From the NCBI RefSeq assembly GCF_049897565.1, contig NZ_JAFCWM010000007.1:124001-188000 (forward strand): DNA of 64,000 nucleotides, read 5' to 3'. The position numbers and the translations under genes were made by a program. The notes beneath the pieces were generated by a model, which was not told where the DNA came from, made no database searches, and saw nothing but the letters and a program-made list of their open reading frames with translations. The stretch comes from JAFCUW01 sp049897565. GTDB lineage: Bacteria; Pseudomonadota; Gammaproteobacteria; Burkholderiales; Burkholderiaceae_D. Shown piece by piece: positions 1 to 8,893 of the stretch. Each line of letters opens with the position of its first letter. The stretch's first letter is position 1.

Positions 1-822
1 GCCGGTCGTTTCCCAGTCGAAATCGTTGGCGATGCCGAACAGCAGGCCGGCGCGGTAGGCGTCGCCGCAGCCGGTCGGGTCGACCACGGCCGCCGCTTTC
101 ACGCACGGGATATCGAAGCGCTTGCCGTCGGTGTAGATCTCGGAGCCGTTCTCGCCGCGCGTGACGATCAGCGCTTCCAGGCGCGAGGCGATGTCGGCCA
201 GCGTCAGGCCGGTGCGGTCCATCAGCATCTCGAACTCGTAGTCGTTGGCGGCAACGTAGCTGGCCTGGTTGATGAAGTCGATCAGCTCGGCGCCGCTGAA
301 CATCGGCAGCTGCTGGCCTGGATCGAACATGAACGGCAGGTTCTGCGTGGCGCAGTCGGTGGCGTGCTTGAGCATGCCGTCACGGCCATCCGGAGCGATG
401 ATTGCCACCCGCAGCTCGCCGCAGTCAGCCACGTTGTTCTCGTGCGAGAACTGCATTGCGCCCGGGTGGAAGGCGTTGATCTGGTTATTGTCGAGGTCGG
501 CCGTGACGAAGCACTGGGCGGTGTAGGCATGGCCGATCTTGCGGATGGCGCGCGTGGCGATGCCGAGCTGCTCGAAGCGCTCGAGGTATTCGCCGCCATC
601 CTGGCCGATGGTTGCCATGATCAGCGGGTCGCCGCCCAGCATGTTGAGGTTGTAGGCAATGTTCGCCGCGCAGCCGCCGTACTCGGTGCGCAAGGTCGGC
701 ACCAGGAACGAGACGTTGACCTTGTGCAGCTGGTCGGCCAGCAGCGCCTCGGAGAAGCGGCCGTGGTATTGCATGATCTTGTCGAATGCGAGGGAACCGC
801 AGATCAGGGTGGTCTTGTTCAT
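1..822 (-). CDS. PfkB-family carbohydrate kinase (C-terminus cut by window edge)
   Basis: This is an ATP-dependent sugar or nucleoside kinase of the PfkB/ribokinase family. The visible protein starts MNKTTLICGSLAFD and carries an early Gly-Gly substrate motif (RTEYGGCAANIAYNL). Near its visible end it has the family signature DPTGCGDAYRAG, whose GCGD aspartate is the catalytic base. The stop codon lies outside the window, so only about 274 residues are seen. It is the last visible gene of the minus-strand accBC-prmA run and starts 8 bases after the DUF3426 stop. The substrate cannot be read from the sequence; adenosine, ribose and fructose-like sugars are all possible in this family. Confidence 0.85.
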   Translation of the reverse strand, partial: MNKTTLICGSLAFDKIMQYHGRFSEALLADQLHKVNVSFLVPTLRTEYGGCAANIAYNLNMLGGDPLIMATIGQDGGEYLERFEQLGIATRAIRKIGHAYTAQCFVTADLDNNQINAFHPGAMQFSHENNVADCGELRVAIIAPDGRDGMLKHATDCATQNLPFMFDPGQQLPMFSGAELIDFINQASYVAANDYEFEMLMDRTGLTLADIASRLEALIVTRGENGSEIYTDGKRFDIPCVKAAAVVDPTGCGDAYRAGLLFGIANDFDWETTG

Positions 823-830
823 TTTTTGCC

Positions 831-2072
831 TTATGGATAGAAGATGGCGATGTGGTAGCCGGATGCCTTGATCTGGTTCAGCTCGAAAAACAGTTTGACA
901 GCTTGCTCGGTGCCCGGGCCGAAACCCTTTGCGGCGGCAACTGTCGGCGGCAAATATTGCGCCGGCGTGAACACGCGGCGTACCAGCGGCTTGTCGTTGG
1001 CGTCGGTCAGCGCCAGTTCGATGTGCGGCCAGGCCTGCGCCAGGCTGCCGGGATTGCGCAGCAAGGTGGTGTAGCTGAAGGCGTTGACGCCGAGCGACTG
1101 CAGCTCGCCGGTCTCGACGCTCAGGGTGTCGATCTGCGCCGGCAGCTCGACCTTGCAGCCGAATACGGCGCAGGTCGCCGACAGCACCGGCCTGGTTTGC
1201 GGGAAACGCGCCGCCAGCACATTGCGAAACGTCGTCACCGCCTGCGCGGCAAGCGCCAGCAGCAGCAAGGCAGAGGCGATTGCCATGACGATGCGGCGGT
1301 TGCGCCGGCTTTCCTCCTGCAGGCGGCTGCGCCGGACGAATTCAGGCTCGTCGCTGGCCGGCTCGTCATCGTGCGCGTCGACCACTTCTGCGGGCACGGC
1401 CAGCGGCGCCGGTCGGGCCACCTTGCTGCGCTTGGCGGCGCGGCGGGCGGTGGTGGATGCGGCGGCCGGCTCCAGCGGCGCCGGTGCCGTCGGTTCGGCC
1501 GAGGCGCGCATCAGGAACGGCGCGATCGAATCGGGATTGTCGTCGTGAACGAGCGGCTCGATCGGCTCGTCGTCGTCCGGCGCTGGCACGGCGACGATTT
1601 CCTCGTCGACCGCAGGATCGGACCCGGGCTCAGGCTCGGGTTCCGGTTCAGGCGCAGATTCAGGCTCAGATTCAGGCGCAGATTCAGGCTCAGATTCAGG
1701 CTCAGATTCAGGCTCAGATTCAAGCGCCTGTTTCGGCAGAATGCCGAACGGATCGAACGTGGTGTCGAAGTCGAGCGTAAAGACGGGCTCTTCAACCGGT
1801 TCGGTTTCCTTCGCCTCGATCTCGGCCATTTCGGCGTCGAAGGCATCGCTCGCGGATGGTTCAGCAGGAGGGGGAGCGGGAGTCGGAGGGGCCGATTCTT
1901 CAAGCGGCGCCGGCTGGTCGGCCTGGCGCGTGGCGGCGTCGACCAGCGCGGCGTTGCCGTCGAATACTTCGTTGCAGGCGCCGCAACGTACTAAGCCCCC
2001 ACGTAACTTCAACTGATCCGAGGCGACCCGGAACATGGTGTTGCAGTGGGGGCAGATAGTGGCGAGCGCCAT
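831..2072 (-). CDS. Zinc-ribbon plus DUF3426 single-pass membrane protein
   Basis: The protein has 413 residues. It opens MALATICPHCNTMF and contains two CxxC pairs (CPHC, CGAC) forming an MJ0042-type zinc ribbon in the first 35 residues. A long acidic Pro/Glu linker follows, including a run of Ser-Glu-Pro-Glu repeats near residues 118-145. A hydrophobic segment (IVMAIASALLLLALAAQAV) near residue 270 precedes a C-terminal DUF3426 domain. The start is placed at the ATG directly before the zinc ribbon, because in-frame codons further upstream fall inside prmA. It lies 4 bases downstream of prmA, an arrangement common in betaproteobacteria. The function is unknown; an envelope-anchored role is inferred from the membrane segment. 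Confidence 0.88.
   Translation of the reverse strand: MALATICPHCNTMFRVASDQLKLRGGLVRCGACNEVFDGNAALVDAATRQADQPAPLEESAPPTPAPPPAEPSASDAFDAEMAEIEAKETEPVEEPVFTLDFDTTFDPFGILPKQALESEPESEPESEPESAPESEPESAPEPEPEPEPGSDPAVDEEIVAVPAPDDDEPIEPLVHDDNPDSIAPFLMRASAEPTAPAPLEPAAASTTARRAAKRSKVARPAPLAVPAEVVDAHDDEPASDEPEFVRRSRLQEESRRNRRIVMAIASALLLLALAAQAVTTFRNVLAARFPQTRPVLSATCAVFGCKVELPAQIDTLSVETGELQSLGVNAFSYTTLLRNPGSLAQAWPHIELALTDANDKPLVRRVFTPAQYLPPTVAAAKGFGPGTEQAVKLFFELNQIKASGYHIAIFYP
1649..1720. repeat. Six tandem 12-bp units inside the DUF3426 gene
   Basis: On the plus strand the unit caggctcagatt, with a caggcgcagatt variant, occurs six times end to end, with degenerate copies just before. Read on the coding (minus) strand, each unit encodes four residues of the Ser-Glu-Pro-Glu type. 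Gain or loss of units keeps the reading frame, so linker length could vary between strains. Confidence 0.9.
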
Positions 2073-2076
2073 GCCT

Positions 2077-3033
2077 TTATTGCGCGCTGTCCGAGCGTGC
2101 CGTGGGAATGCTGTCGCTGCCGAGAACGCCATGCAGCGCGACCCAGCCATCCTGCTCCGCCCAGACGCCGAGCTTGATGAACGGCGCATATGCCCCCGCC
2201 ACTTCCTCGGCCTGGCGCGCCAGCACGCCCGACAGGATCAGCGCTCCGCCGGCAGCAACGCGGCCCGACAGCATCGGCGCCATCAGTTTCAGCGGGCTCG
2301 ACAGGATGTTGGCCACCACGATGTCGAACTTGCCGGTCGCGTGCTGCGGCTTGGCGGCCACGGCAAAACTGTCCGGCAGGTAGTAATCGATCTCGCAGTC
2401 GTTGCGCGCGGCATTGTCGCGCGCCGACTCGATCGCCTGCGGATCGATGTCGACACCGGCCACGTCGCCGGCGCCGAGCTTCTTGGCCACCATCGCCAGG
2501 ATGCCGGAGCCGCAACCGTAGTCGAGCACTGACTGGCCCGGCGCCGGATGCGCTTCGAGCCACTCCATGCACAGCCGCGTGGTCGGATGGCTGCCGGTGC
2601 CGAACGCCAGGCCCGGGTCGAGCTCGAGGATCAGGCCGGCCGGATCGGGTGCTTCATGCCAGCTCGGCACGACCCAGATGTTCTTGCCGATGTGAATCGG
2701 GGCGAACTGCGACTGCGTCAGCCGCACCCAGTCTTCGTCGGCCACGGCGCGCGTGGTGAACGCCGGCGCCTTGGCCATGCCGATGCTGGCGGCAGCTTCG
2801 GCCACGATGGCGGCCTGGTCGGCGTCGACATCGGTCAGCGCGACGACGCGGCTGTGTTCCCACGCCGCTTCGGTCGGCTCCATGCCAGGCTCGCCGAACA
2901 GCGGCTTTTCCTGGTCGGTGCCTTCGTCGGCGTCTTCCACCGACACCGACAGCGCGCCCGCTTCCATCAAGGCATCCGACAGGGCCTCGGCGTTATCGCG
3001 CGCGATTTCGATGACTACTTCGGTCCAGCTCAT
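2077..3033 (-). CDS. prmA: Ribosomal protein L11 methyltransferase PrmA
   Basis: PrmA uses S-adenosylmethionine to trimethylate ribosomal protein L11 at several amino groups. The 318-residue protein begins MSWTEVVIEIARDNAE. It shows the PrmA hallmark GTGSHPTTRLCMEWL near residue 146, the SAM-binding motif VLDYGCGSG near 169-177 and the post-motif VVANILSSPL. Its length is normal for the family, which is near 295 residues, with a slightly long acidic insert (EDADEGTDQEKP). The start overlaps the accC stop by 4 bases, suggesting translational coupling. Confidence 0.97.
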   Translation of the reverse strand: MSWTEVVIEIARDNAEALSDALMEAGALSVSVEDADEGTDQEKPLFGEPGMEPTEAAWEHSRVVALTDVDADQAAIVAEAAASIGMAKAPAFTTRAVADEDWVRLTQSQFAPIHIGKNIWVVPSWHEAPDPAGLILELDPGLAFGTGSHPTTRLCMEWLEAHPAPGQSVLDYGCGSGILAMVAKKLGAGDVAGVDIDPQAIESARDNAARNDCEIDYYLPDSFAVAAKPQHATGKFDIVVANILSSPLKLMAPMLSGRVAAGGALILSGVLARQAEEVAGAYAPFIKLGVWAEQDGWVALHGVLGSDSIPTARSDSAQ

Positions 3034-4430
3034 TGCGCTGCCTTGGCTTCCGACTTGCTGCCCAGCGCCTTTTCCTTCGGCAGGTCCGGCTTGTTGGCCA
3101 GCTTCTGCTCGAGGTAATGGATGTTGGTGCCGCCTTCGATAAAGCGCGCATCGACCATCAGCTCGCGGTGCAGCGGAATATTGGTGAGGATACCCTCAAC
3201 GACCATTTCCGACAGCGCAATCTGCATGCGGCGAATCGCCTGGTCGCGCGTGGCGCCGTAAGCGATGACCTTGCCGATCATCGAATCGTAATGCGGCGGC
3301 ACGTAGTAGCCGGCGTACGCGTGGGAATCGACGCGGATGCCCGGGCCGCCCGGCACGTGCCAGCCGGTAATGCGCCCTGGCGACGGGGTGAACTTGAACG
3401 GGTCTTCGGCATTGATGCGGCACTCGACCGCGTGGCCCGACAGCATGATGTCGCGCTGGCGGAAACGCAGCTTCTCGCCGCAGGCAATGCGGATTTGCTC
3501 CTGCACGATGTCGATGCCGGTGATCATTTCCGTGACCGGATGCTCGACCTGCACGCGCGTGTTCATCTCGATGAAATAGAACTCGCCGTTTTCATACAGG
3601 AACTCGAACGTGCCGGCGCCGCGGTAGCCGATCTTGCGGCACGCTTCGGCGCAGCGGTCGCCGATCTTCTCGATCAGCTTACGCGGAATGCCCGGCGCCG
3701 GCGCTTCTTCGATCACCTTCTGGTGGCGGCGCTGCATCGAGCAGTCGCGCTCGCCCAGCCAGACGGCGTTTTTATGTTCGTCGGCGAGGATCTGGATTTC
3801 CACGTGGCGCGGATTTTCCAGGTACTTCTCCATGTACACTTCCGGATTGCCGAACGCGCTGCCGGCTTCCGTCTTGGTCATCGCCACCGCGTTGAGCAGC
3901 GCCGCTTCGGTATGCACCACGCGCATGCCGCGCCCGCCGCCGCCGCCGGCCGCCTTGATGATGACCGGGTAGCCAACTTTGCGCCCGGTCTGGATGATCT
4001 CTTTCGGATCGTCCGTCAACGCGCCTTCCGAGCCGGGCACGCACGGCACGCCGGCGCGGATCATGGCCTGCTTGGCCGACACCTTGTCGCCCATCAGGCG
4101 GATCGAATCGGAGCGCGGGCCAATGAAGACAAAGCCCGATTTTTCGACCCGTTCGGCGAAGTCGGCGTTCTCCGACAGGAAGCCGTAGCCGGGGTGAATC
4201 GCTTCGGCATCGGTCACTTCGGCGGCGCTGATAATGGCCGGCATGTTCAGGTAGCTGAGCGAGGACGCCGCCGGGCCGATGCAAACCGACTCGTCGGCCA
4301 GCTTGACGTACTTGGCGTCCTTGTCCGCTTCGGAGTGCACGACGACCGTCTTGATGCCCATTTCGCGGCACGCGCGCTGGATCCGCAGCGCGATTTCACC
4401 TCGGTTGGCGATGAGAATTTTTTCAAACAT
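3030..4430 (-). CDS. accC: Acetyl-CoA carboxylase, biotin carboxylase subunit
   Basis: AccC carboxylates the biotin on AccB using ATP and bicarbonate, the first half-reaction of fatty-acid synthesis. The 466-residue protein starts MFEKILIANRGEIALRI. It contains the glycine-rich ATP-grasp loop (KAAGGGGGRGMR), the ERDCSMQRRHQK region and the ExNTRxQVEHPVTE catalytic segment (FIEMNTRVQVEHP). An in-frame upstream codon at 4478 is discarded because the family N-terminus is exactly MxxKILIANRGEIA. It lies downstream of accB with a gap of about 108 bases. Confidence 0.98.
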   Translation of the reverse strand: MFEKILIANRGEIALRIQRACREMGIKTVVVHSEADKDAKYVKLADESVCIGPAASSLSYLNMPAIISAAEVTDAEAIHPGYGFLSENADFAERVEKSGFVFIGPRSDSIRLMGDKVSAKQAMIRAGVPCVPGSEGALTDDPKEIIQTGRKVGYPVIIKAAGGGGGRGMRVVHTEAALLNAVAMTKTEAGSAFGNPEVYMEKYLENPRHVEIQILADEHKNAVWLGERDCSMQRRHQKVIEEAPAPGIPRKLIEKIGDRCAEACRKIGYRGAGTFEFLYENGEFYFIEMNTRVQVEHPVTEMITGIDIVQEQIRIACGEKLRFRQRDIMLSGHAVECRINAEDPFKFTPSPGRITGWHVPGGPGIRVDSHAYAGYYVPPHYDSMIGKVIAYGATRDQAIRRMQIALSEMVVEGILTNIPLHRELMVDARFIEGGTNIHYLEQKLANKPDLPKEKALGSKSEAKAAQ

Positions 4431-4538
4431 GGTAGGTTCGGTGTTTCTGTGAAGTCCGGCGCGAGCCGGGAACAGCATATAAGAGTCAGGATCGCCGCGC
4501 GCGCCGGCCGCTTGCGCGCAGCGCTGGTGCGAGGGTGC

Positions 4539-5000
4539 TTAGCCGATCACGAACAATGGTTGACCGAATTCGACCGGCTGGCCGTTTTCAACCAGGATCT
4601 TGGTCACGATGCCGGACACTTCCGAATCGATTTCGTTGAGCAGTTTCATCGCTTCGATGATGCACAGGGTGTCGCCTTCCTTGATGGAAGAGCCAACTTC
4701 GACGAACGCCGGCGAACCTGGCGCGGACGAACGGTAGAACGTGCCGACCATCGGCGACTTGACGACGTGGCCGGTCGGCTCGGCGGCGACGGCGACCGGC
4801 TCGACGGCCGGGGCGCTGGCGTGGTTCGGTGCGGCGTAGTGCTGCTGCATGCCTTGCGGCTGCATCATCATCATCTGGCCTTGGGGCATTGCGGAAGATT
4901 TGACGATACGGACCTTGCTTTCGCCTTCGGTCACTTCGAGTTCGGCGATGTCCGATTCAGCGACCAGGTCGATTAAAGTCTTCAGCTTTCGTAGATCCAT
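4539..5000 (-). CDS. accB: Acetyl-CoA carboxylase biotin carboxyl carrier protein
   Basis: This carrier of the carboxylated biotin has 153 residues. The N-terminal segment MDLRKLKTLIDLVAES is typical. A Pro/Ala/Met/Gln-rich linker (QMMMMQPQGMQQH) leads to the C-terminal biotinyl domain. The biotinylated lysine is in EAMKLLNEIDSEVSG. It is the partner of the downstream accC in the usual accB-accC operon order. Confidence 0.98.
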   Translation of the reverse strand: MDLRKLKTLIDLVAESDIAELEVTEGESKVRIVKSSAMPQGQMMMMQPQGMQQHYAAPNHASAPAVEPVAVAAEPTGHVVKSPMVGTFYRSSAPGSPAFVEVGSSIKEGDTLCIIEAMKLLNEIDSEVSGIVTKILVENGQPVEFGQPLFVIG

Positions 5001-5090
5001 GTGAAACCCCTTGGAATTATTGTGGTTTTTAAAGGTAAGTGGCGCGCCCGGATAATGGCGAACCGCGCAGATGCATGAAGTTGACGAAGA

Positions 5091-5528
5091 TTAGCGCTTT
5101 TTGAGCGCGAAGTCGATGGCAAAACGATACCCGTCAGTGCCCAGTCCGCATATGGTGCCAATGGCGATCGCGGACAGGTAGGAATGGTGGCGGAACTCTT
5201 CACGCTTAAAGATATTGGAGATGTGTACTTCCACGAACGGTATCTCAACGGCAGAGAACGCGTCGCGCAGACCGACGCTGGTGTGCGTCAGCGCCGCCGG
5301 ATTGATGACGATCAGGTCGACGCCTTCAGCCTTGGCGGCGTGGATGCGGTCGATCAGCGCGCCCTCATGGTTGCTCTGGAAGCAAGCCAGTGTCGCCCCG
5401 GCCGCCGCCGCCTGGGCGGTGGCGGCACGTTCAACGTCAGCGAGCGTCGCCGCGCCATACACCGCAGGCTCGCGGGTCCCCAGCAAATTGAGGTTCGGGC
5501 CATTGAGCAACAGGAGCTTTTTTACCAT
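5091..5528 (-). CDS. aroQ: Type II 3-dehydroquinate dehydratase
   Basis: AroQ converts 3-dehydroquinate to 3-dehydroshikimate in aromatic amino-acid synthesis. The 145-residue protein has the family start LLLLNGPNLNLLGTREP followed by VYG, which supplies the catalytic tyrosine. The motifs FQSNHEGALID and VEVHISNIFKREEFRHHSYLS include the catalytic histidine. The ATG at 5528 is chosen because the earlier in-frame codons encode non-family sequence. The aroQ-accB-accC order is common in proteobacteria. Confidence 0.97.
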   Translation of the reverse strand: MVKKLLLLNGPNLNLLGTREPAVYGAATLADVERAATAQAAAAGATLACFQSNHEGALIDRIHAAKAEGVDLIVINPAALTHTSVGLRDAFSAVEIPFVEVHISNIFKREEFRHHSYLSAIAIGTICGLGTDGYRFAIDFALKKR

Positions 5529-5634
5529 GGTTGACGGTAGAGAATGACGCGAAAGTCTGGCATTTTGCCGCCAACATCGTGGATTGGCAAGGGAATAAAT
5601 TTCCCTCACATAAAAGGAACGACCGTTCGCTACT

Positions 5635-6192
5635 CTACAGCTTGGCCAGGTCGGCGCGCAACTCGTCGAACTTGAGCTGGCCGAGGTAGGTTTTTCGCAC
5701 CTGGCCATCGGCGCCGATCAGCACTGTATACGGCAGGCCGCCGGCCGTGTTACCGAACTGGCGCGACAGGTCGGTGCCGCTCATGCCGGCCACGTACAAC
5801 GGATACGTCACCGGCACTTTGGCGGAAAACGTGGCGATGTTGGCGGGCGAATCGATGCCGATGCCGATCACCGCGACATTCTTCTTGCTCAGCTCGGTGG
5901 CCAGTTCGGCCAGCTCCGGCATCTCTTTGACGCACGGCGCGCACCATGGCGCCCAGAAGTTGACGATCATCGCCTTGCCTTTCCATTTCGACAAGGACTG
6001 CGGCGCACCGGCGGCGTCGTTCATGGTCTGTGCATACAGGGCGCCGACGGCGCCGTGCGGCGAGCCGTCCGCGGTCGGCTCGGCCACCTTGGTCACCGGC
6101 GCCGGTGGCTGGCGGTTGATGCCGACCATGGCGCCGATGACGCCGAATGCAAGCGCGACGGCGCCAATCAAAATGACATTATTCTTGTTCAT
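5635..6192 (-). CDS. TlpA/ResA-type thiol:disulfide oxidoreductase
   Basis: This thioredoxin-fold protein of 185 residues is predicted to face the periplasm. Residues 1-25 (MNKNNVILIGAVALAFGVIGAMVG) form an uncleaved anchor or signal. The active site is WAPWCAPCVKEMPEL. The cis-proline region is GGLPYTVLIG. It is likely a reductant for cytochrome c maturation or another periplasmic thiol pathway; the specific partner cannot be told. It is followed by aroQ after about 106 bases. Confidence 0.92.
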   Translation of the reverse strand: MNKNNVILIGAVALAFGVIGAMVGINRQPPAPVTKVAEPTADGSPHGAVGALYAQTMNDAAGAPQSLSKWKGKAMIVNFWAPWCAPCVKEMPELAELATELSKKNVAVIGIGIDSPANIATFSAKVPVTYPLYVAGMSGTDLSRQFGNTAGGLPYTVLIGADGQVRKTYLGQLKFDELRADLAKL

Positions 6193-6197
6193 GCGGT

Positions 6198-6839
6198 TCA
6201 GTTCTCGGTTGGGTCGTGGTTGGAAGAGTCGGCCAGCATGGCGCGTACCGCGTTGATGTCGGCGCGCTGCGGCCGGCCATCGGCGCGCGGCTTGAGTGCG
6301 CCGCGCAAGTCATTCATTTCGTACAACTCGGCATGCACCTGCTGCTTGCGCCAGTGGAAGCGCACCGTTTCCACCGGGTCGTGGCGCCCGCCCTTGAAAT
6401 GCGGCGTTTCGGCGATCTCTATATTAACGTCGCGATCGAGCAGGAAAATGATGACGTCCTTGGCGCTGTCGGCGAACAGCTGCAAGTGCACGTCGTCGTG
6501 CGCGCCGGCCGTGCCGTTCAGCGCCGCGCCGGTTAAATAGGGCCGGAATTGTTCGAGCCGCGCCATCACCTCCAACGCGAGGGTGCGCAGCCGGCGCAGC
6601 CGGGCCGGCTGGCTGTCGCCGAGGAACAGTGCCTGGTACTTGCGCACTTCTTCTTCGATCTCGGCGTTATCGGGCAGCAGGTTCGGGCGTGCGGGGTCGT
6701 CGCCGGCGACCAGCCGCGCCGCCTTGCGCTTGGCAGTGGCGTAGTCGGCGCCGTCCTCTGCAATCAGGCGCGCTGCCCGCGCGGCAATTTCGGCGCGCAG
6801 CAGGGCAAGATTCTGGTCGTTGTTCGGGATGGCCATCAT
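6198..6839 (-). CDS. Conserved protein of unknown function
   Basis: I do not recognise a family for this 213-residue protein. The N-terminal half is helical and charged (residues 1-75, with ATAKRKAARLVAGDD). The C-terminal half contains DDVHLQLFADSAKDVIIFLLDRDVNIEIAETP and GGRHDPVETVRFHWRKQQVHAELYEMND, which look like a compact alpha/beta domain. No signal peptide or membrane segment is visible. Two consecutive ATG codons at 6839 and 6836 could start it, with no clear ribosome-binding site. It ends 5 bases before the tlpA-like start and is divergent from mpl, so the two share a 99-base promoter region. Confidence 0.75.
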   Translation of the reverse strand: MMAIPNNDQNLALLRAEIAARAARLIAEDGADYATAKRKAARLVAGDDPARPNLLPDNAEIEEEVRKYQALFLGDSQPARLRRLRTLALEVMARLEQFRPYLTGAALNGTAGAHDDVHLQLFADSAKDVIIFLLDRDVNIEIAETPHFKGGRHDPVETVRFHWRKQQVHAELYEMNDLRGALKPRADGRPQRADINAVRAMLADSSNHDPTEN

Positions 6840-6938
6840 GAGGGAGATGATACTCTGGAACGGAAAATGCCGGCGGGTCAGGTAAAATCGCGTATTCGAC
6901 TTTTCCGAGCGACCAGCTTCGCTGGCGCCGCCCCCACC

Positions 6939-8318
6939 ATGCACATTCACATCCTCGGCATTTGCGGCACCTTCATGGGCGGCCTTGCGGTCCTGGCCAA
7001 GGAAGCCGGCCATCGCGTCACCGGCTGCGACGCCAACGTCTATCCGCCGATGAGCACCCAGCTCGAAGCGCAGGGCATCGAACTGATCCAGGGCTTCGGC
7101 CCGGAGCAGGTCGCCCTGAACCCAGACCTGTACGTGATCGGCAACGTCGTCTCGCGCGGCAATCCGCTGGTCGAGGAAATCCTCAACCGCAGCCTGCCAT
7201 ACATGTCCGGCCCGCAGTGGATCGGCGAGCACATTTTGCGCAACAAGTGGGTGCTGGCCGTGGCCGGCACGCACGGCAAGACGACCACCTCGGCGATGCT
7301 GGCGTGGATCCTCGACGACGCCGGCTATTCGCCGGGCTTTTTGATCGGCGGCGTGCCGCTCAATTTCGGCGTGTCGGCGCGCCTGTCGGGCGCCACCGCC
7401 GCCAACGCGATGTCGGACTTTTTCGTCATCGAAGCGGACGAGTACGACACCGCGTTCTTCGACAAGCGCAGCAAGTTCGTCCATTACCACGCCAAGACAG
7501 CGGTCATGAACAACCTCGAATATGATCACGCCGACATCTTTCCCGACATCGGCGCCATCGAAACCCAGTTCCACCACCTGGTGCGCACCGTCCCTGGCGT
7601 GGGCCGGCTGGTCGTCAACGGCGACGAAGCGTCGCTCAAGCGCGTGATGAAGCGTGGCTGCTGGAGCGAGCACGAAAGCTTCGGCGCCAGCGACCAGGTC
7701 AACTGGAACATGCTCGAGCACCAGAACGGCAACTTCGACGTCGTCTTCAATGGCGAGCAAGTCGGCACCGTGCAGTGGGGCCTGACCGGGCGCCACAATC
7801 GCTCCAACGCGCTGGCCGCGATTGCAGCGGCGCGCCACGTCGGCGTGCCGGTGGCGCAGGCGGCCGAGTCGCTGGCGCGTTTCGAAAGCGTCAAGCGGCG
7901 CATGGAAGTGCGCGGCGTCGTCAACGACATCACCGTCTACGACGATTTCGCCCACCATCCGACGGCGATCGCCACCACCGTCGGCGGCCTGCGCCAGAAG
8001 CTCGGCAGCGAAGGGCGCATCCTCGCCGTGCTCGAGCCGCGCTCGAACACGATGAAACTGGGCGCGATGAAAGATGCGCTGCCCGGCAGCCTGAAGGACG
8101 CCGACCTGGTGTTCGGCTTCGGCAGCCAGCAGGCGCTCGGCTGGAGCCTGGCCGATGCGCTCAAGCCGCTCGGCACGATTGCCCACAGCTTCGACCAGCT
8201 CGATTTCCTCGTCAACGCCATCGTCCAGGCGGCCCAACCGGGCGACCATATCCTGGTGATGAGCAACGGCGGCTTCGGCGGCGTCCACCAGCGGCTGCTC
8301 GAGGCGCTGGCGAAATGA
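6939..8318 (+). CDS. mpl: UDP-N-acetylmuramate:L-alanyl-gamma-D-glutamyl-meso-diaminopimelate ligase
   Basis: Mpl joins the recycled tripeptide L-Ala-D-Glu-mDAP to UDP-MurNAc, bypassing de novo peptide addition in murein recycling. The protein has 459 residues and begins MHIHILGICGTFMGGLA. The Mur-ligase ATP loop is GTHGKTTTSAML. A central EADEYDTAFFDKRSKF and a C-terminal YDDFAHHPTAI are characteristic of the MurC/Mpl branch. The start is the ATG before the Rossmann GxxGT motif. Its stop overlaps the next start (ATGA). Confidence 0.97.
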   Translation: MHIHILGICGTFMGGLAVLAKEAGHRVTGCDANVYPPMSTQLEAQGIELIQGFGPEQVALNPDLYVIGNVVSRGNPLVEEILNRSLPYMSGPQWIGEHILRNKWVLAVAGTHGKTTTSAMLAWILDDAGYSPGFLIGGVPLNFGVSARLSGATAANAMSDFFVIEADEYDTAFFDKRSKFVHYHAKTAVMNNLEYDHADIFPDIGAIETQFHHLVRTVPGVGRLVVNGDEASLKRVMKRGCWSEHESFGASDQVNWNMLEHQNGNFDVVFNGEQVGTVQWGLTGRHNRSNALAAIAAARHVGVPVAQAAESLARFESVKRRMEVRGVVNDITVYDDFAHHPTAIATTVGGLRQKLGSEGRILAVLEPRSNTMKLGAMKDALPGSLKDADLVFGFGSQQALGWSLADALKPLGTIAHSFDQLDFLVNAIVQAAQPGDHILVMSNGGFGGVHQRLLEALAK

Positions 8319-8893
8319 TTTTGTACTTGCACGGGTTCCGCTCGTCGCCGGCCTCGTTCAAGGCGCGCGTGGTGGCGCGCAAGATGGAAGAACTTGGCCG
8401 CGCCGGCGAACTGGTGTGCCCGCAGCTGCCGGCTTCGCCGAAAGAGGCGATGTCGCTGGCCTTGTCGCTGGTCGACGGCGTGCCGGCCGGCCAGCTGGCC
8501 GTCGTCGGCTCGTCGCTGGGCGGCTATTACGCCACCTGGCTGGCCGAGCGGCTCGGCTGCCGCGCGGTGCTGCTGAACCCGGCGATCGTGCCTCTGAAGG
8601 ACCTCGACCAGCACGTCGGCGTGACCACCGCCTGGCATTCGGACCAGCCGTTCGAGTTCAAGCGCGAATACATCGACGAACTGCGCGCGCTGAAAGTCGA
8701 CCGCATCACCCGGCCGGAGCGCTATTTCCTGATCGCGGCCACCGGCGACGAAGTGCTCGACTACCGCGACATGCTGGCGCACTACGCCGGCGCGCGCCAG
8801 CACGTGATCCAAGGCAGCGACCATGCGATTCCCGAATTTGCCGAATACGTCGACGACGTGCTCGCCTTCTGTACGCCGGAAGCGGCGCGGTGA
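8315..8893 (+). CDS. YqiA/YcfP-family alpha/beta-hydrolase (esterase)
   Basis: This is a small cytoplasmic serine hydrolase of 192 residues. The N-terminus is MILYLHGFRSSPASFKA, with the oxyanion-hole HGF. The nucleophile elbow is GSSLGGYYATWLAE, the acid region is TGDEVLDY and the catalytic histidine lies in GSDHAIPEF. It overlaps mpl by 4 bases and is overlapped in turn by ubiC. The natural substrate is unknown; E. coli YqiA cleaves short acyl esters. Confidence 0.92.
   Translation: MILYLHGFRSSPASFKARVVARKMEELGRAGELVCPQLPASPKEAMSLALSLVDGVPAGQLAVVGSSLGGYYATWLAERLGCRAVLLNPAIVPLKDLDQHVGVTTAWHSDQPFEFKREYIDELRALKVDRITRPERYFLIAATGDEVLDYRDMLAHYAGARQHVIQGSDHAIPEFAEYVDDVLAFCTPEAAR

Noticed and set aside
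1457..1780. Plus-strand frame with QIQAQIQA repeats
   Set aside because: It is the antisense reading of the Ser-Glu-Pro repeats in the DUF3426 gene.
6198..8288. 696-codon minus-strand frame across mpl
   Set aside because: Mpl on the plus strand is unambiguous; the true minus gene is only 6198-6839.
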